Source: CADCTQ01 sp963844325 (GTDB lineage Bacteria; Bacteroidota; Bacteroidia; Cytophagales; 172606-1). Taken from it: a stretch of DNA of 64,000 bases. The notes under the pieces are model-generated. The model had not been told where the DNA came from and made no database searches. It was given only the letters and a program-made list of their open reading frames with translations. Positions 34,298-42,959 of the stretch are shown in pieces. The stretch lies in the NCBI GenBank assembly GCA_963844325.1, contig CAWJNV010000002.1:4960001-5024000 (forward strand), given 5' to 3'. Position 1 is the stretch's first letter; the number at the start of each line of letters is the position of its first letter. Both the position numbers and the translations under genes were made by a program.

Positions 34298-37200
34298 ATG
34301 AACAAGCCTCTACCCACCACCCCGCGGCGGTTGATGATCGGCGTACTCGCGTGCGTTCAGCTGCTGGCGGCAACCGGCAGTCCCGTCCCGGTCCGGGCCG
34401 GGACCGTGCGCAATGGCCCTGCCGCCCCCGTGCGCCCGGCCGAACAGCCCGTGTCGGGCACGGTCACCGACGAAAAAGGCGACGCGTTGCCGGGCGTGAG
34501 CATTTCCGTGAAAGGCACCACCCGGGGCACCATCACCGACAATGCCGGCAAGTACACCCTCAACGTGCCCGACGGTACGGTGGTGCTGGTGTTCAGCTTC
34601 GTGGGCTACCTGAGCCAGGAAGTGCCCCTCAACAGCCGTTCGACCATCGACATCCGGCTGGAGCCCGACATGCAGGCGCTCGGAGAGGTGGTGGTGGTAG
34701 GCTACGGCGTGCAGAAGAAGGCGAACCTGACCGGGGCCGTGTCCACGGTAGATGCCAAGGTCCTCGAAAACCGGCCCGTGCCCAACCTGGCCAACGCCCT
34801 GCAAGGCGTGACGCCGGGCCTGGCCATTACCCGCCAGAACGGGCAGCCGGGCCGCGACAACCTCGGCATCCAGATCCGGGGGGTAACCTCGGCCAACGGG
34901 AGCGTAAACCCGCTGGTGGTGCTCGACGGGGTGAACGTGCCCAGCAACACGCTGCTCACGCTCAACCCCAACGACGTGGAAAGCATCAGCGTGCTCAAGG
35001 ACGCCGCCGCCGCTGCCATCTACGGCGCCCAGGCCGCCGGCGGGGTCATTCTCATCACCACCAAGAAGGGCAAGGCGGGCAAAGTAACGTTTGACTACAC
35101 CGGCCAGCAGGGCGTGGACTGGTCGATCAACACGCCCGACCGGATGACGCTGCTCGAAGAGGCCGAGTTTTCGAACCTGGCCCGGGCCAACTCGGGCAGT
35201 GCGCCCGAATACAGCGACGACGACCTGCAACGCATCCGCGACGGGGTTCCCTACGTGGTGAACCCGCTCGATACGGGCACCTACCTGTATTACAACCAGG
35301 AATCGCTCACCAACCAGTTGCTGCGCAAGTACACGTCCATGCAGACCCACAACCTGACGGCCCGCGGCGGCACCGACAAGCTCAACTTCCTCATCTCGGG
35401 CGGTTACTACAACAAGCAGGGCGTGTTCAAGGTGGGGCCCGACAACTACAAGCGTTACAACCTGCGCGTGAACCTGGGTTCGCAGCTCACCGAGCACCTT
35501 TCGCTCGACACCCGCCTCTCCTACACCAACGAACGGACCCGCGCCTCGTCGGCCGACGCCAACAACTCGGGGTTGCTCTACCAGGTGTACCGCCTCCGCA
35601 CCCGCACGCCCTTCTTCACGCCCGAAGGCCGCTACAACGGGGCCGGCTCGGCGGCTACCGCCTACGGAATCCTCGAATCGGGCGGTTTCAACAACTACGA
35701 CCAGAACTTCTTCGACGGCGTGTTTACGGCCACCCTGGCCAACGTGGTGAAGGGCCTGCAACTGCGGGCCGTGGCCGGCACGCAGTACCGCCTCGGCGAC
35801 CGGGAGATCTTCAACCGCACCGTGCCGCTGTGGGGCAAATCCCGCGTGCTGAGCTACCACAACCAGGTCAACTCCTTCCAGGTCAACGACGAGCTGACCA
35901 AGAACCTCAACCTGCAATTCCTGGCCAACTACGACTTCAAGCTGGGCGCCAACCACAACTTCGGCTTTTTTGCCGGCTACCAGTGGGAAGACTACCGGTA
36001 CGGCATCACCGTGTCGCGGGCGCAGAACCTGGTCAGCAACGACCTGCCCTCCCTGACCCTGGGCGACGACCGCACCAAGAGCACTACCGACACTGTGAAG
36101 ACCAACGCCTTCCAGTCGGGCTTCGGCCGGTTCAACTACAACTTCGGCGACAAATACCTGTTCGAGGCGACGCTGCGCGTGGACGAAAGCTCGAAGCTGG
36201 CCCCGGGCCGGCGGGTAAAAGTATTCCCGGCGGCCTCCGTGGGCTGGAACATCCACCGCGAAGGGTGGTTCAGCGACAACATCCGGTTCATCTCCGAACT
36301 CAAACTGCGGGGCTCGTGGGGCCGCCTCGGCGGGGCGTTGGCCAGCGCCGAAACGCTGGGCAACTACGACTACCTGACCCTGCTCAACCGGGGCAACAAC
36401 CTGGTGCTGGGCGACGCCCGTACGTCGTTCATCTACCAGTCCGACCTGCCTTCCAGCTTCATTTCCTGGGAAACCGTCGAAACCAGCAACGGGGGCCTCG
36501 ACCTGGGCTTTTTCCAGAACCGCCTTCAATTCAGCGGCGATTACTACGTAAAGTTCAACCGGGGCATGATCACCCGGTTGCAGTTGCCGGCCGTGGTCGG
36601 CCTGCAGCCCGGGCGGCAGAACGTGGGTGAACTCAAGTCGTGGGGCTGGGAAACCGAACTGCGCTTCCGCGACGAGATCGGGGCGGACTTCAAATATTCT
36701 CTGGCCGTAAACCTGTCGGACAATAACAACAAGATCCTCAGCTTCGCCAACCGCCGGGTGATCAACGGCGGCACCAACAAGTCCGTTGAAGGTTACCCGG
36801 TCAACAGCATCTGGGGCTACGAAACGGCCGGCTACTTCAGCAGCGCCGACGAGGTGAAAGAAGCGCCGTTCCAGGACAACCGCACCGGCGCCGGCGACGT
36901 GCGTTACATCGACCAGGACGGCGACGGCCGCATCACGGTGGGCCAGGGCACGGTGGAAAACCACGGCGACCTGGTGCTGCTGGGCACCACCAACCCCCGC
37001 TACCTGTACGGCGTGACGCTGAACGCCGAGTGGAAGGGCATCGATTTTACGGCCTTCTTCCAGGGCGTGGGCCAGCGGTACTACCGGCCCAACACCGAGT
37101 CCATCGCCCCGCTGCTGGTGACCTGGAAACAGGCCCTGGGCATCCACCGCGACTACTGGACGCCCGAAAACCCGGACGCCCTCTACCCCCGGCCCTTCGT

Positions 37201-37477
37201 GGGTGCCACCCACAACTACCTGTCTTCCGACAAGTGGGTGCTCAATGCCCGCTACGTGCGGCTCAAGAACATCCAGGTGGGCTATACGCTGCCGGCCACC
37301 CTCACGCAGAAGGTTCGCATTTCCCGGGCCCGGGTCTTTTTCTCCGGCCAGGATTTGTTCACCATTTCGGCCATGGGCGATTTCCAGGGCTACTACGATC
37401 CCGAAAACCGGGACGGCGTGGAGAACGACTACCCCTTCTTCGCCACTGCCGCCTTCGGCCTCAATCTTTCATTTTAA
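34298..37477 (+). CDS. SusC/RagA-family TonB-dependent outer membrane transporter
   Basis: The protein has 1059 residues. A signal peptide is followed by a carboxypeptidase-regulatory-like domain (about 48-120: VSGTVTDEKGDALPGVSISV, DIRLEPD), the SusC signature and plug (LGEVVVVGYGVQKKANLTGA; LANALQGVTPGLAITR; IQIRGV), and a 22-strand barrel ending in the aromatic LNLSF. It imports an oligosaccharide or peptide together with the SusD partner just downstream. The protein has the usual length and no truncation. A GAGTTTATGAG word hairpin separates it from susD. Confidence 0.95.
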   Translation: MNKPLPTTPRRLMIGVLACVQLLAATGSPVPVRAGTVRNGPAAPVRPAEQPVSGTVTDEKGDALPGVSISVKGTTRGTITDNAGKYTLNVPDGTVVLVFSFVGYLSQEVPLNSRSTIDIRLEPDMQALGEVVVVGYGVQKKANLTGAVSTVDAKVLENRPVPNLANALQGVTPGLAITRQNGQPGRDNLGIQIRGVTSANGSVNPLVVLDGVNVPSNTLLTLNPNDVESISVLKDAAAAAIYGAQAAGGVILITTKKGKAGKVTFDYTGQQGVDWSINTPDRMTLLEEAEFSNLARANSGSAPEYSDDDLQRIRDGVPYVVNPLDTGTYLYYNQESLTNQLLRKYTSMQTHNLTARGGTDKLNFLISGGYYNKQGVFKVGPDNYKRYNLRVNLGSQLTEHLSLDTRLSYTNERTRASSADANNSGLLYQVYRLRTRTPFFTPEGRYNGAGSAATAYGILESGGFNNYDQNFFDGVFTATLANVVKGLQLRAVAGTQYRLGDREIFNRTVPLWGKSRVLSYHNQVNSFQVNDELTKNLNLQFLANYDFKLGANHNFGFFAGYQWEDYRYGITVSRAQNLVSNDLPSLTLGDDRTKSTTDTVKTNAFQSGFGRFNYNFGDKYLFEATLRVDESSKLAPGRRVKVFPAASVGWNIHREGWFSDNIRFISELKLRGSWGRLGGALASAETLGNYDYLTLLNRGNNLVLGDARTSFIYQSDLPSSFISWETVETSNGGLDLGFFQNRLQFSGDYYVKFNRGMITRLQLPAVVGLQPGRQNVGELKSWGWETELRFRDEIGADFKYSLAVNLSDNNNKILSFANRRVINGGTNKSVEGYPVNSIWGYETAGYFSSADEVKEAPFQDNRTGAGDVRYIDQDGDGRITVGQGTVENHGDLVLLGTTNPRYLYGVTLNAEWKGIDFTAFFQGVGQRYYRPNTESIAPLLVTWKQALGIHRDYWTPENPDALYPRPFVGATHNYLSSDKWVLNARYVRLKNIQVGYTLPATLTQKVRISRARVFFSGQDLFTISAMGDFQGYYDPENRDGVENDYPFFATAAFGLNLSF

Positions 37478-37574
37478 GTTCATGAGTTTAAAGTTTATGA
37501 GTTCAAAGTATGTACGCGTCCCACCGGGGAAGCTTTTTTTACTCATAAACTCATAAACTCATGAACTCATAAAC
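37478..37574. repeat. Word hairpin (GAGTTYATGAG word) inside the susC-susD operon
   Basis: The left arm (37479-37508) is GTTCATGAGTTTAAAGTTTA words. The right arm (37541-37573) is ACTCATAAACTCATAAACTC and so on. The word is the same as that of the hairpin at 297-402, 37 kb away. Being inside a likely operon, it cannot be an absolute terminator. Confidence 0.85.
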
Positions 37575-37586
37575 GCCATAACTCCC

Positions 37587-39233
37587 ATGAAACTGTTCAT
37601 AAAAACCACCCTGCTTTCGGCCGCCCTGCTCGTGGGCGCGGCGGCCTGCGACGTGAACCGGATGCCCGAAACCAACATTACCGACGATACGTTCTGGCGC
37701 ACCGAATCGGACCTGAAGACAGCCAGCAATTACCTCTACACTTTTCTGCCCGGCTTCGGCACCATCGACCAGGTGACGGGCTATGGCAGCGAAGACAACT
37801 GGTCGGACGATGCCTTTGGCCTGGCTTCCAGCAACATCAGTGACGGTTCGCGGCTCCCCCCGGCCACGGCCAATGAGTATAACTCGGCTTACCGGCTGAT
37901 CCGGGCCGCCAACAACATTCTCGAGAAGGGAGTGCAGGCAACGCCGGCCGTTGGGGCGGCCGTGGTGGACCGGTACCTGGCCGAAGCGTATTTTTTCCGG
38001 GCCTGGGGCTATTTTACGCTGGTGCAGCGGTACGGCAACGTGCCGCTGTTGCTGACGGCGTTGAACGAATCGTCGCCGGAACTCTACGGCCCGGCCAGCG
38101 ACCGGACGGAGGTGCTCAGGCAGGTGTACCAGGACCTGGATTTTGCCATCGCGAAACTGCCCACTCCTACCGCCCTGGGCAGCGCCGACTACGGCCGCAT
38201 TTCCAACACGGCGGCCATGGCTTTCAAGGCCCGCGTGGCCCTCTTCGAAGGCACCCGGTCCAAGTTCCACAACTACGGCAACCCCGCCGAACACCTGGCC
38301 CTGGCCGTGGCCGCCGCCAAGGCCGTGATCGACAGCAAGCAGCACGACCTGTTCGGCAACTACTTCAACCTCTGGCAGATGGCCGGCGAAGGACGCCAGA
38401 ACCGCGAAAACATCATCGTGCGGCAGTACGGCGTATCGACCACCGACCGGGTGGCGACGCACGCCTACTACCGGGGCACGCTCGAAAACGGGAACATGAA
38501 CCCCACCCGGAACCTGGCCGACGCCTACCTGATGAAGGACGGCCTGCCCATCGAAAAATCGCCGCTTTACCAGAAGCCGGCCACCACGCTGGAAGTCTTC
38601 AAGGACCGCGACACGCGCATGAGCGACACGTTCATGAAACGCGGCGACCCCATGATGACGACCAAACCCATTTTTGACGTAGCCAACCTGGTGTTCAACA
38701 AAACCGGGTTCATGTTCCGCAAAACGGCCAACATTGACGATTGGAACACGCAGGCGTCGCTCATCGACCGGCCGGTGCTGCGCTACGCGGAAGTGCTGCT
38801 CACCTACGCCGAGGCCACGTACGAACTGGAAGGCAACCTTTCGGACGCCGACCTGGACCTGACCATCAACCGGCTCCGGCAGCGGGGCGGGGTGGCTCCC
38901 CTCACCAACGCCTTTGCCCAGGCCAACGGGCTCGATATGCGGGAAGAGATCCGCCGCGAACGGCGCGTGGAACTGGCCCAGGAAGGCTTCCGCTACTGGG
39001 ACCTGATCCGCTGGAAAACGGCGGAAACCGAACTGCCCAAGCCGGTGCTGGGCAACTATTTCTTCCGCGACGAGTTCGGAACTTCGGTGCGGGTAAACCT
39101 GACGCCGGACAACTACATCCTGGTGCAGGACGCCAGCTTCCGCAAGTTCCGCGCCGACCGGGATTACCTGTGGCCGATTCCCATTAACGAACTGGCCCTC
39201 AACCCGTCGCTGAGCCAGAACCCCAACTGGTAA
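37587..39233 (+). CDS. SusD/RagB-family outer-membrane lipoprotein
   Basis: The protein has 548 residues. The lipoprotein signal has its lipobox at VGAAAC (Cys near residue 20). The N-terminal DDTFWRTESDLKTASNYLY and the later AEAYFFRAWGYFTLVQRYGNVPLL are SusD helical signatures. The C-terminal EEIRRERRVELAQEGFRYWDLIRW is the classical end motif, followed by LWPIP. It is the surface nutrient-binding lid of the SusC channel encoded 110 bp upstream. Substrate is unknown. The neighbouring secreted hydrolases suggest a glycan. Confidence 0.94.
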   Translation: MKLFIKTTLLSAALLVGAAACDVNRMPETNITDDTFWRTESDLKTASNYLYTFLPGFGTIDQVTGYGSEDNWSDDAFGLASSNISDGSRLPPATANEYNSAYRLIRAANNILEKGVQATPAVGAAVVDRYLAEAYFFRAWGYFTLVQRYGNVPLLLTALNESSPELYGPASDRTEVLRQVYQDLDFAIAKLPTPTALGSADYGRISNTAAMAFKARVALFEGTRSKFHNYGNPAEHLALAVAAAKAVIDSKQHDLFGNYFNLWQMAGEGRQNRENIIVRQYGVSTTDRVATHAYYRGTLENGNMNPTRNLADAYLMKDGLPIEKSPLYQKPATTLEVFKDRDTRMSDTFMKRGDPMMTTKPIFDVANLVFNKTGFMFRKTANIDDWNTQASLIDRPVLRYAEVLLTYAEATYELEGNLSDADLDLTINRLRQRGGVAPLTNAFAQANGLDMREEIRRERRVELAQEGFRYWDLIRWKTAETELPKPVLGNYFFRDEFGTSVRVNLTPDNYILVQDASFRKFRADRDYLWPIPINELALNPSLSQNPNW

Positions 39234-39245
39234 AGGGAGAGATAA

Positions 39246-39344
39246 ATGACGAATATCGAAACAGGAATAGCGATGATGAAGGAAAAGGGCGCACCTGTAT
39301 CTCATCATTCGCTATTCCTGGTTCGATATTCGTCATTCAAGGGA
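39246..39344. repeat. Hairpin after susD
   Basis: The left arm (from 39246) is ATGACGAATATCGAAACAGG followed by AATAGCGATGATGA. The right arm, to about 39339, is the complement with minor mismatches. The stem is about 34 bp and the loop about 25 nt. It is a likely 3' end of the susC-susD transcript. Confidence 0.8.
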
Positions 39345-39379
39345 TTCGTAACCCTACCGGTCAATACCGGCGGCAGCGT

Positions 39380-39544
39380 TCAGAAGGGACGCTGGTAGGA
39401 ACTGTCGCGGCGGGTGGATCGCACTTCTTTGCCGAGCCGTTTGCGGAGCCATACTTTTACCACCGTCACCACCACGCTGAGCACGAGGCTGCCCAGCAGG
39501 AACAAAAACAAGTAAAGGAGCCATTCCATAGGAGTCGTCAGCAT
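39380..39544 (-). CDS. Small single-pass membrane protein, 54 residues
   Basis: The frame reads MLTTPMEWLLYLFLFLLGSL and continues with VLSVVVTVVKVWLRKRLGKE and a polar end QRPF. It has one hydrophobic helix of about 22 residues followed by a strongly basic stretch, a typical small inner-membrane protein with its basic side in the cytoplasm. It lies 127 bp downstream of the NDH-2 stop on the same strand. The competing, longer frame over the same DNA is Arg/Pro-rich and not credible. No homologue is recognised. Confidence 0.55.
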   Translation of the reverse strand: MLTTPMEWLLYLFLFLLGSLVLSVVVTVVKVWLRKRLGKEVRSTRRDSSYQRPF

Positions 39545-39670
39545 TTTTATTATCCCCCACTAACGAATGACGCCCCCCAAAGGATACACCCGGCCACCGG
39601 ATTGTGCGCATCCCGGCAGCCCAAATGCCACAAGGGCACCAATTCTCCAATTCTCAAACTCCCCAACTCC

Positions 39671-41014
39671 CTAATCCTGCCGGTAGCGGCTGATGAACTC
39701 CTGGCCGATCTTGTCTTCCTTGCGCACGAAGGGGCGGATGATGAGGCGGGTGCCGCGTTCGTAGGTAAAGAACCGGTACGCCCAGTTGCTGAGCACGACC
39801 AGCTTGTTGCGGAAGCCGACCAGGTACATGATGTGCACCACCAGCCAGATGACCCAGGCCAGGAACCCGCCCAGGTGAATATTGCCCGGCAGGTCGGCCA
39901 CGGCGCGGTTGCGGCCGATGATGGCCAGCGACCCCTTGTTGAGGTACTTGAAGGGCTTCATGGGTTCGTTGCGGATCAGCCGGCGCAGGTTTCTGCCCAG
40001 GTGCTGGCCCTGCTGGATGGCCGGCTGGGCCACCGCCGGGTGTCCCCGCGGGTGCTCTTCCGACTTCATCACGGCAATGTCGCCGATGGCAAAGATGTTG
40101 TTGTAGCCTTTGATCTGGTTGAACTCGTTGACCAGGTAGCGGCCCTTTTCAAGGGATTCGGCGGGCAGTCCGTCAATGACGGCCCCCGTTACGCCGGCCG
40201 CCCAGATGAGGGTCTGGGTGCGGATTTCCTCGCCGCCCTTGAAGCGCACCACCTCCCCGTCGTAGGATTCAACCAGCGTGTTGACTTTGGTGACCACGCC
40301 CATCTTGTCGAGGTAATGCTGCGTCTTTTTGCTGGCTTCGGGCGACATGGGGGGCAGCACCCGATCCAGGCCCTCCACCAGGTAGATGTTCATCTGGCTG
40401 AAGTCGATGCCGGGGTAGTCGCCGGGCAGTACGTGCTTGCGCATTTCGGCCAGCGACCCGGCCAGTTCTACCCCGGTGGGGCCCGCCCCGGCGATCACAA
40501 TGTTGAGCAGGCTTTGCCTGACGGCTGGGTCCTTGGTCATGCTGGCCTGCTCGAACGACTGGAGCAACTGGCTCCGCAGGTCGAGGGCGTGCGGAATCTG
40601 CTTGAGCTGGAAGGAAAAGTTTTTGATCTGCTCGTTGCCGAAGAAATTGGATTTGGTTCCCGTGGCAATGACGAGGTAGTCGTACTTGATGTCGCCGACG
40701 AGCGTAGTGACCGTGTTGGTTGCCGGGTCGATATTGGTGACGCGGACCAGGCGGAAATGGAAATCTTCGAAATCTTCGTCGAACATCTTGCGCAGCGGCT
40801 CGGCAATGGCGTCGGGTTCGAGGCCGGCGGTAGCCACCTGGTAGAGCAGCGGCCAGAAACCGTGGTAGTTCTGCCGGTCGAACATGACCACCTGGAAATG
40901 CTTGCCGGGCAGCTTTTTGACCAGGTTGATTCCGCCAAACCCGCCACCAATGACGACCACCCGCGGTTTGGTGGTGTCGGGGATGTTCAATGAAAGTTTA
41001 TCGACTTGCAGCAT
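39671..41014 (-). CDS. ndh: Type II NADH dehydrogenase (NDH-2)
   Basis: The protein has 447 residues. Two dinucleotide-binding motifs are visible: VVVIGGGFGGINLVKKL (FAD, near residue 20) and VIAGAGPTGVELAGSLAEM (NADH). IFAIGDIA and QPAIQQGQHLGRNL are the usual C-terminal FAD/quinone-side motifs. A C-terminal membrane-associating segment (FLAWVIWLVVHIMYLVGF) matches bacterial NDH-2 enzymes. It transfers electrons from NADH to menaquinone without proton pumping. The TAG stop coincides with GGAGTTAGGG-type word repeats for which I find no partner arm. Confidence 0.93.
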   Translation of the reverse strand: MLQVDKLSLNIPDTTKPRVVVIGGGFGGINLVKKLPGKHFQVVMFDRQNYHGFWPLLYQVATAGLEPDAIAEPLRKMFDEDFEDFHFRLVRVTNIDPATNTVTTLVGDIKYDYLVIATGTKSNFFGNEQIKNFSFQLKQIPHALDLRSQLLQSFEQASMTKDPAVRQSLLNIVIAGAGPTGVELAGSLAEMRKHVLPGDYPGIDFSQMNIYLVEGLDRVLPPMSPEASKKTQHYLDKMGVVTKVNTLVESYDGEVVRFKGGEEIRTQTLIWAAGVTGAVIDGLPAESLEKGRYLVNEFNQIKGYNNIFAIGDIAVMKSEEHPRGHPAVAQPAIQQGQHLGRNLRRLIRNEPMKPFKYLNKGSLAIIGRNRAVADLPGNIHLGGFLAWVIWLVVHIMYLVGFRNKLVVLSNWAYRFFTYERGTRLIIRPFVRKEDKIGQEFISRYRQD

Positions 41015-41087
41015 AGGTCAGGTATATCAGATTCACAAGATAGTGGAACTGACTCATTATAGCGTAATTGCGGTTTTTTAGTTGTTC

Positions 41088-41195
41088 AATGGTGATTGGT
41101 CAGTAGTCAGTGGTCATTGGTCATTGGGTGTGCATAAGTTGTCGCGTCCGAATGACCAATGAACAAATGACCAATGACTACTGACCAATGAACTA
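41088..41195. repeat. Word hairpin (GGTCATTGGTCA word) with shared GTGCATAAG loop
   Basis: The left arm (41094-41125) is GATTGGTCAGTAGTCAGTGG words. The right arm (about 41149-41190) is the complement. The loop at 41126-41146 begins GGGTGTGCATAAGTTGTCGC, the same as the loop at 13442-13462 apart from two substitutions, though the stems are unrelated. Confidence 0.88.
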
Positions 41196-41243
41196 TGACT
41201 TTAGAAAAAAATCTTACCTTCCCCGTTCCAAATCTTTGCTGCC

Positions 41244-42656
41244 ATGTCCCCTTCCTATCGAATTGAACACGACTTCCTGGGTGAAAAGCAAATTGACGAC
41301 CGCCTGTACTACGGCGTGCAAACGGCCCGGGCCCTGGAAAACTTTCACATCACGGGCATTCCCATTGCCCGGGAACCCTTGCTGATCAAAGCCTTTGCCT
41401 ACGTGAAAAAGGCCGCTGCCCGGGCCAACCAGGAGTTAGGCGTACTCGACGCCCGGCTGGCCGAAGCCATCAGCCACGCCTGCGACCGGCTGGTTGCCGG
41501 CGAGTTCCTCGACCAGTTTCCCTCCGACATGATCCAGGGCGGGGCGGGTACTTCGGTGAACATGAACGTCAACGAAGTGATTGCCAACCTCGGGCTCGAA
41601 TACCTGGGCCACCGCAAGGGCGACTACCAGCACCTGCACCCCAACAACCACGTCAACTTCTCCCAGTCCACCAACGACGCCTACCCCACGGCCCTCCGCC
41701 TGGCGCTGTACTGGAAGATCGGCGCCTACGTGGAGACGCTCGACGCCCTGGCGGGCGCCTTTGCCGACAAGGGCGTCGCCTTCCGCAACGTACTCAAGAT
41801 GGGCCGCACGCAGTTGCAGGACGCCGTGCCCATGAGCCTCGGGGAAGAATTTACGGGGTTTGCCCTCACGCTGGGGGAAGACGTGGTCCGCCTGCGGGAT
41901 GCACAAAGCAGCATGCAGGAAAGCAGCATGGGGGCTACGGCCATTGGCACGGGCATCAACGCGCCGGAGGGGTACGCCGCCCGGTGCACCCACTACCTGA
42001 GCGAACTGTCGGGCGTGCCCATGACCCTTTCGCCCAACCTGATCGAAGCCACTTCGGATACGGGGGCCTTCGTGCACGTGTCGGGGGTGCTCAAGCGCAG
42101 CGCCCTCAAGCTCTCCAAAATCTGCAACGACCTCCGGCTGCTCTCCTCGGGTCCGCGGGCGGGGCTGCACGAGATCAACCTGCCGCCCCTGCAACCGGGT
42201 TCTTCCATCATGCCCGGCAAGGTGAACCCGGTGGTGCCGGAAGTGGTGAACCAAACGGCCTTCTACGTGGTGGGCGCCGACGTGACGATTTCCTTCGCCG
42301 CCGAAGCGGGCCAGTTGCAGCTCAACGTGATGGAGCCGGTGATGGCCTTCAGCCTGTTTACGTCGCTGGGCTACATGACCAGCGCCTGCCATACGCTGCG
42401 CACCAGGTGCGTGGAAGGTATTACCGCCAACGAGGCCGAGTGCCGGCGCCAGGTGATGAACAGCGTGGCCCTGGTCACGGCCCTTACGCCCCTGCTGGGC
42501 TACGAAACCACGGCAGCCATTGCCAAAGAAGCCCTGGCGACGGGCCGGTCGGTGCACGCCATCGTGGTGGAGGAGCGCAAACTGGTTACCCAGGCCAAGT
42601 GGGATGAGTTGTATTCGTTCGAAAACCTCATCCGGCCCCGTTTCATCAAAGCGTAA
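41244..42656 (+). CDS. aspA: Aspartate ammonia-lyase
   Basis: The protein has 470 residues. It converts L-aspartate to fumarate and ammonium in the cytoplasm. The fumarase/aspartase signature GSSIMPGKVNPV lies near residue 318. TSVNMNVNEVIANLG and NFSQSTNDAYPTALRL are substrate-binding regions typical of AspA. The N-terminus RIEHDFLGEKQI matches aspartases better than class II fumarases, so aspartase is favoured. It is divergent from NDH-2, with the GGTCATTGGTCA hairpin in between. Confidence 0.93.
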   Translation: MSPSYRIEHDFLGEKQIDDRLYYGVQTARALENFHITGIPIAREPLLIKAFAYVKKAAARANQELGVLDARLAEAISHACDRLVAGEFLDQFPSDMIQGGAGTSVNMNVNEVIANLGLEYLGHRKGDYQHLHPNNHVNFSQSTNDAYPTALRLALYWKIGAYVETLDALAGAFADKGVAFRNVLKMGRTQLQDAVPMSLGEEFTGFALTLGEDVVRLRDAQSSMQESSMGATAIGTGINAPEGYAARCTHYLSELSGVPMTLSPNLIEATSDTGAFVHVSGVLKRSALKLSKICNDLRLLSSGPRAGLHEINLPPLQPGSSIMPGKVNPVVPEVVNQTAFYVVGADVTISFAAEAGQLQLNVMEPVMAFSLFTSLGYMTSACHTLRTRCVEGITANEAECRRQVMNSVALVTALTPLLGYETTAAIAKEALATGRSVHAIVVEERKLVTQAKWDELYSFENLIRPRFIKA

Positions 42657-42959
42657 GGGGGGCCGTTTACTACGGAGACACGGAAAAAAGGAGACCGGAG
42701 ACAGGAGGAGAGGACCGCAGCGGGCGCAGAGAGCACAGAGGATGGAGGAGCAGAAACCGAACCGCAAAGCACTTAACGGCCAGGATCGCCAAGATGCATG
42801 GCGACAGGCGTGTCGGGAGGCAGTTGTCGCATCGTAGGAAGGCATCGCATTGCAGGGAGTGGTCACATCGCGGTACTCGTCGCGTTGCGGGAAAGGGTCG
42901 CGTTGCGGGAAAGGGTCGCGTTGCGGGAAAGGGTCGCGTCGCGGCTCCCCTCCTCGGAG

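Noticed and set aside
34310..37213. Minus-strand frame of about 970 codons opposite susC
   Set aside because: Shadow of a GC-rich gene. The plus strand gives a complete SusC protein.
39354..39650. 98-codon minus frame downstream of NDH-2
   Set aside because: Arg/Pro-rich and overlaps the better 54-residue membrane-protein frame.
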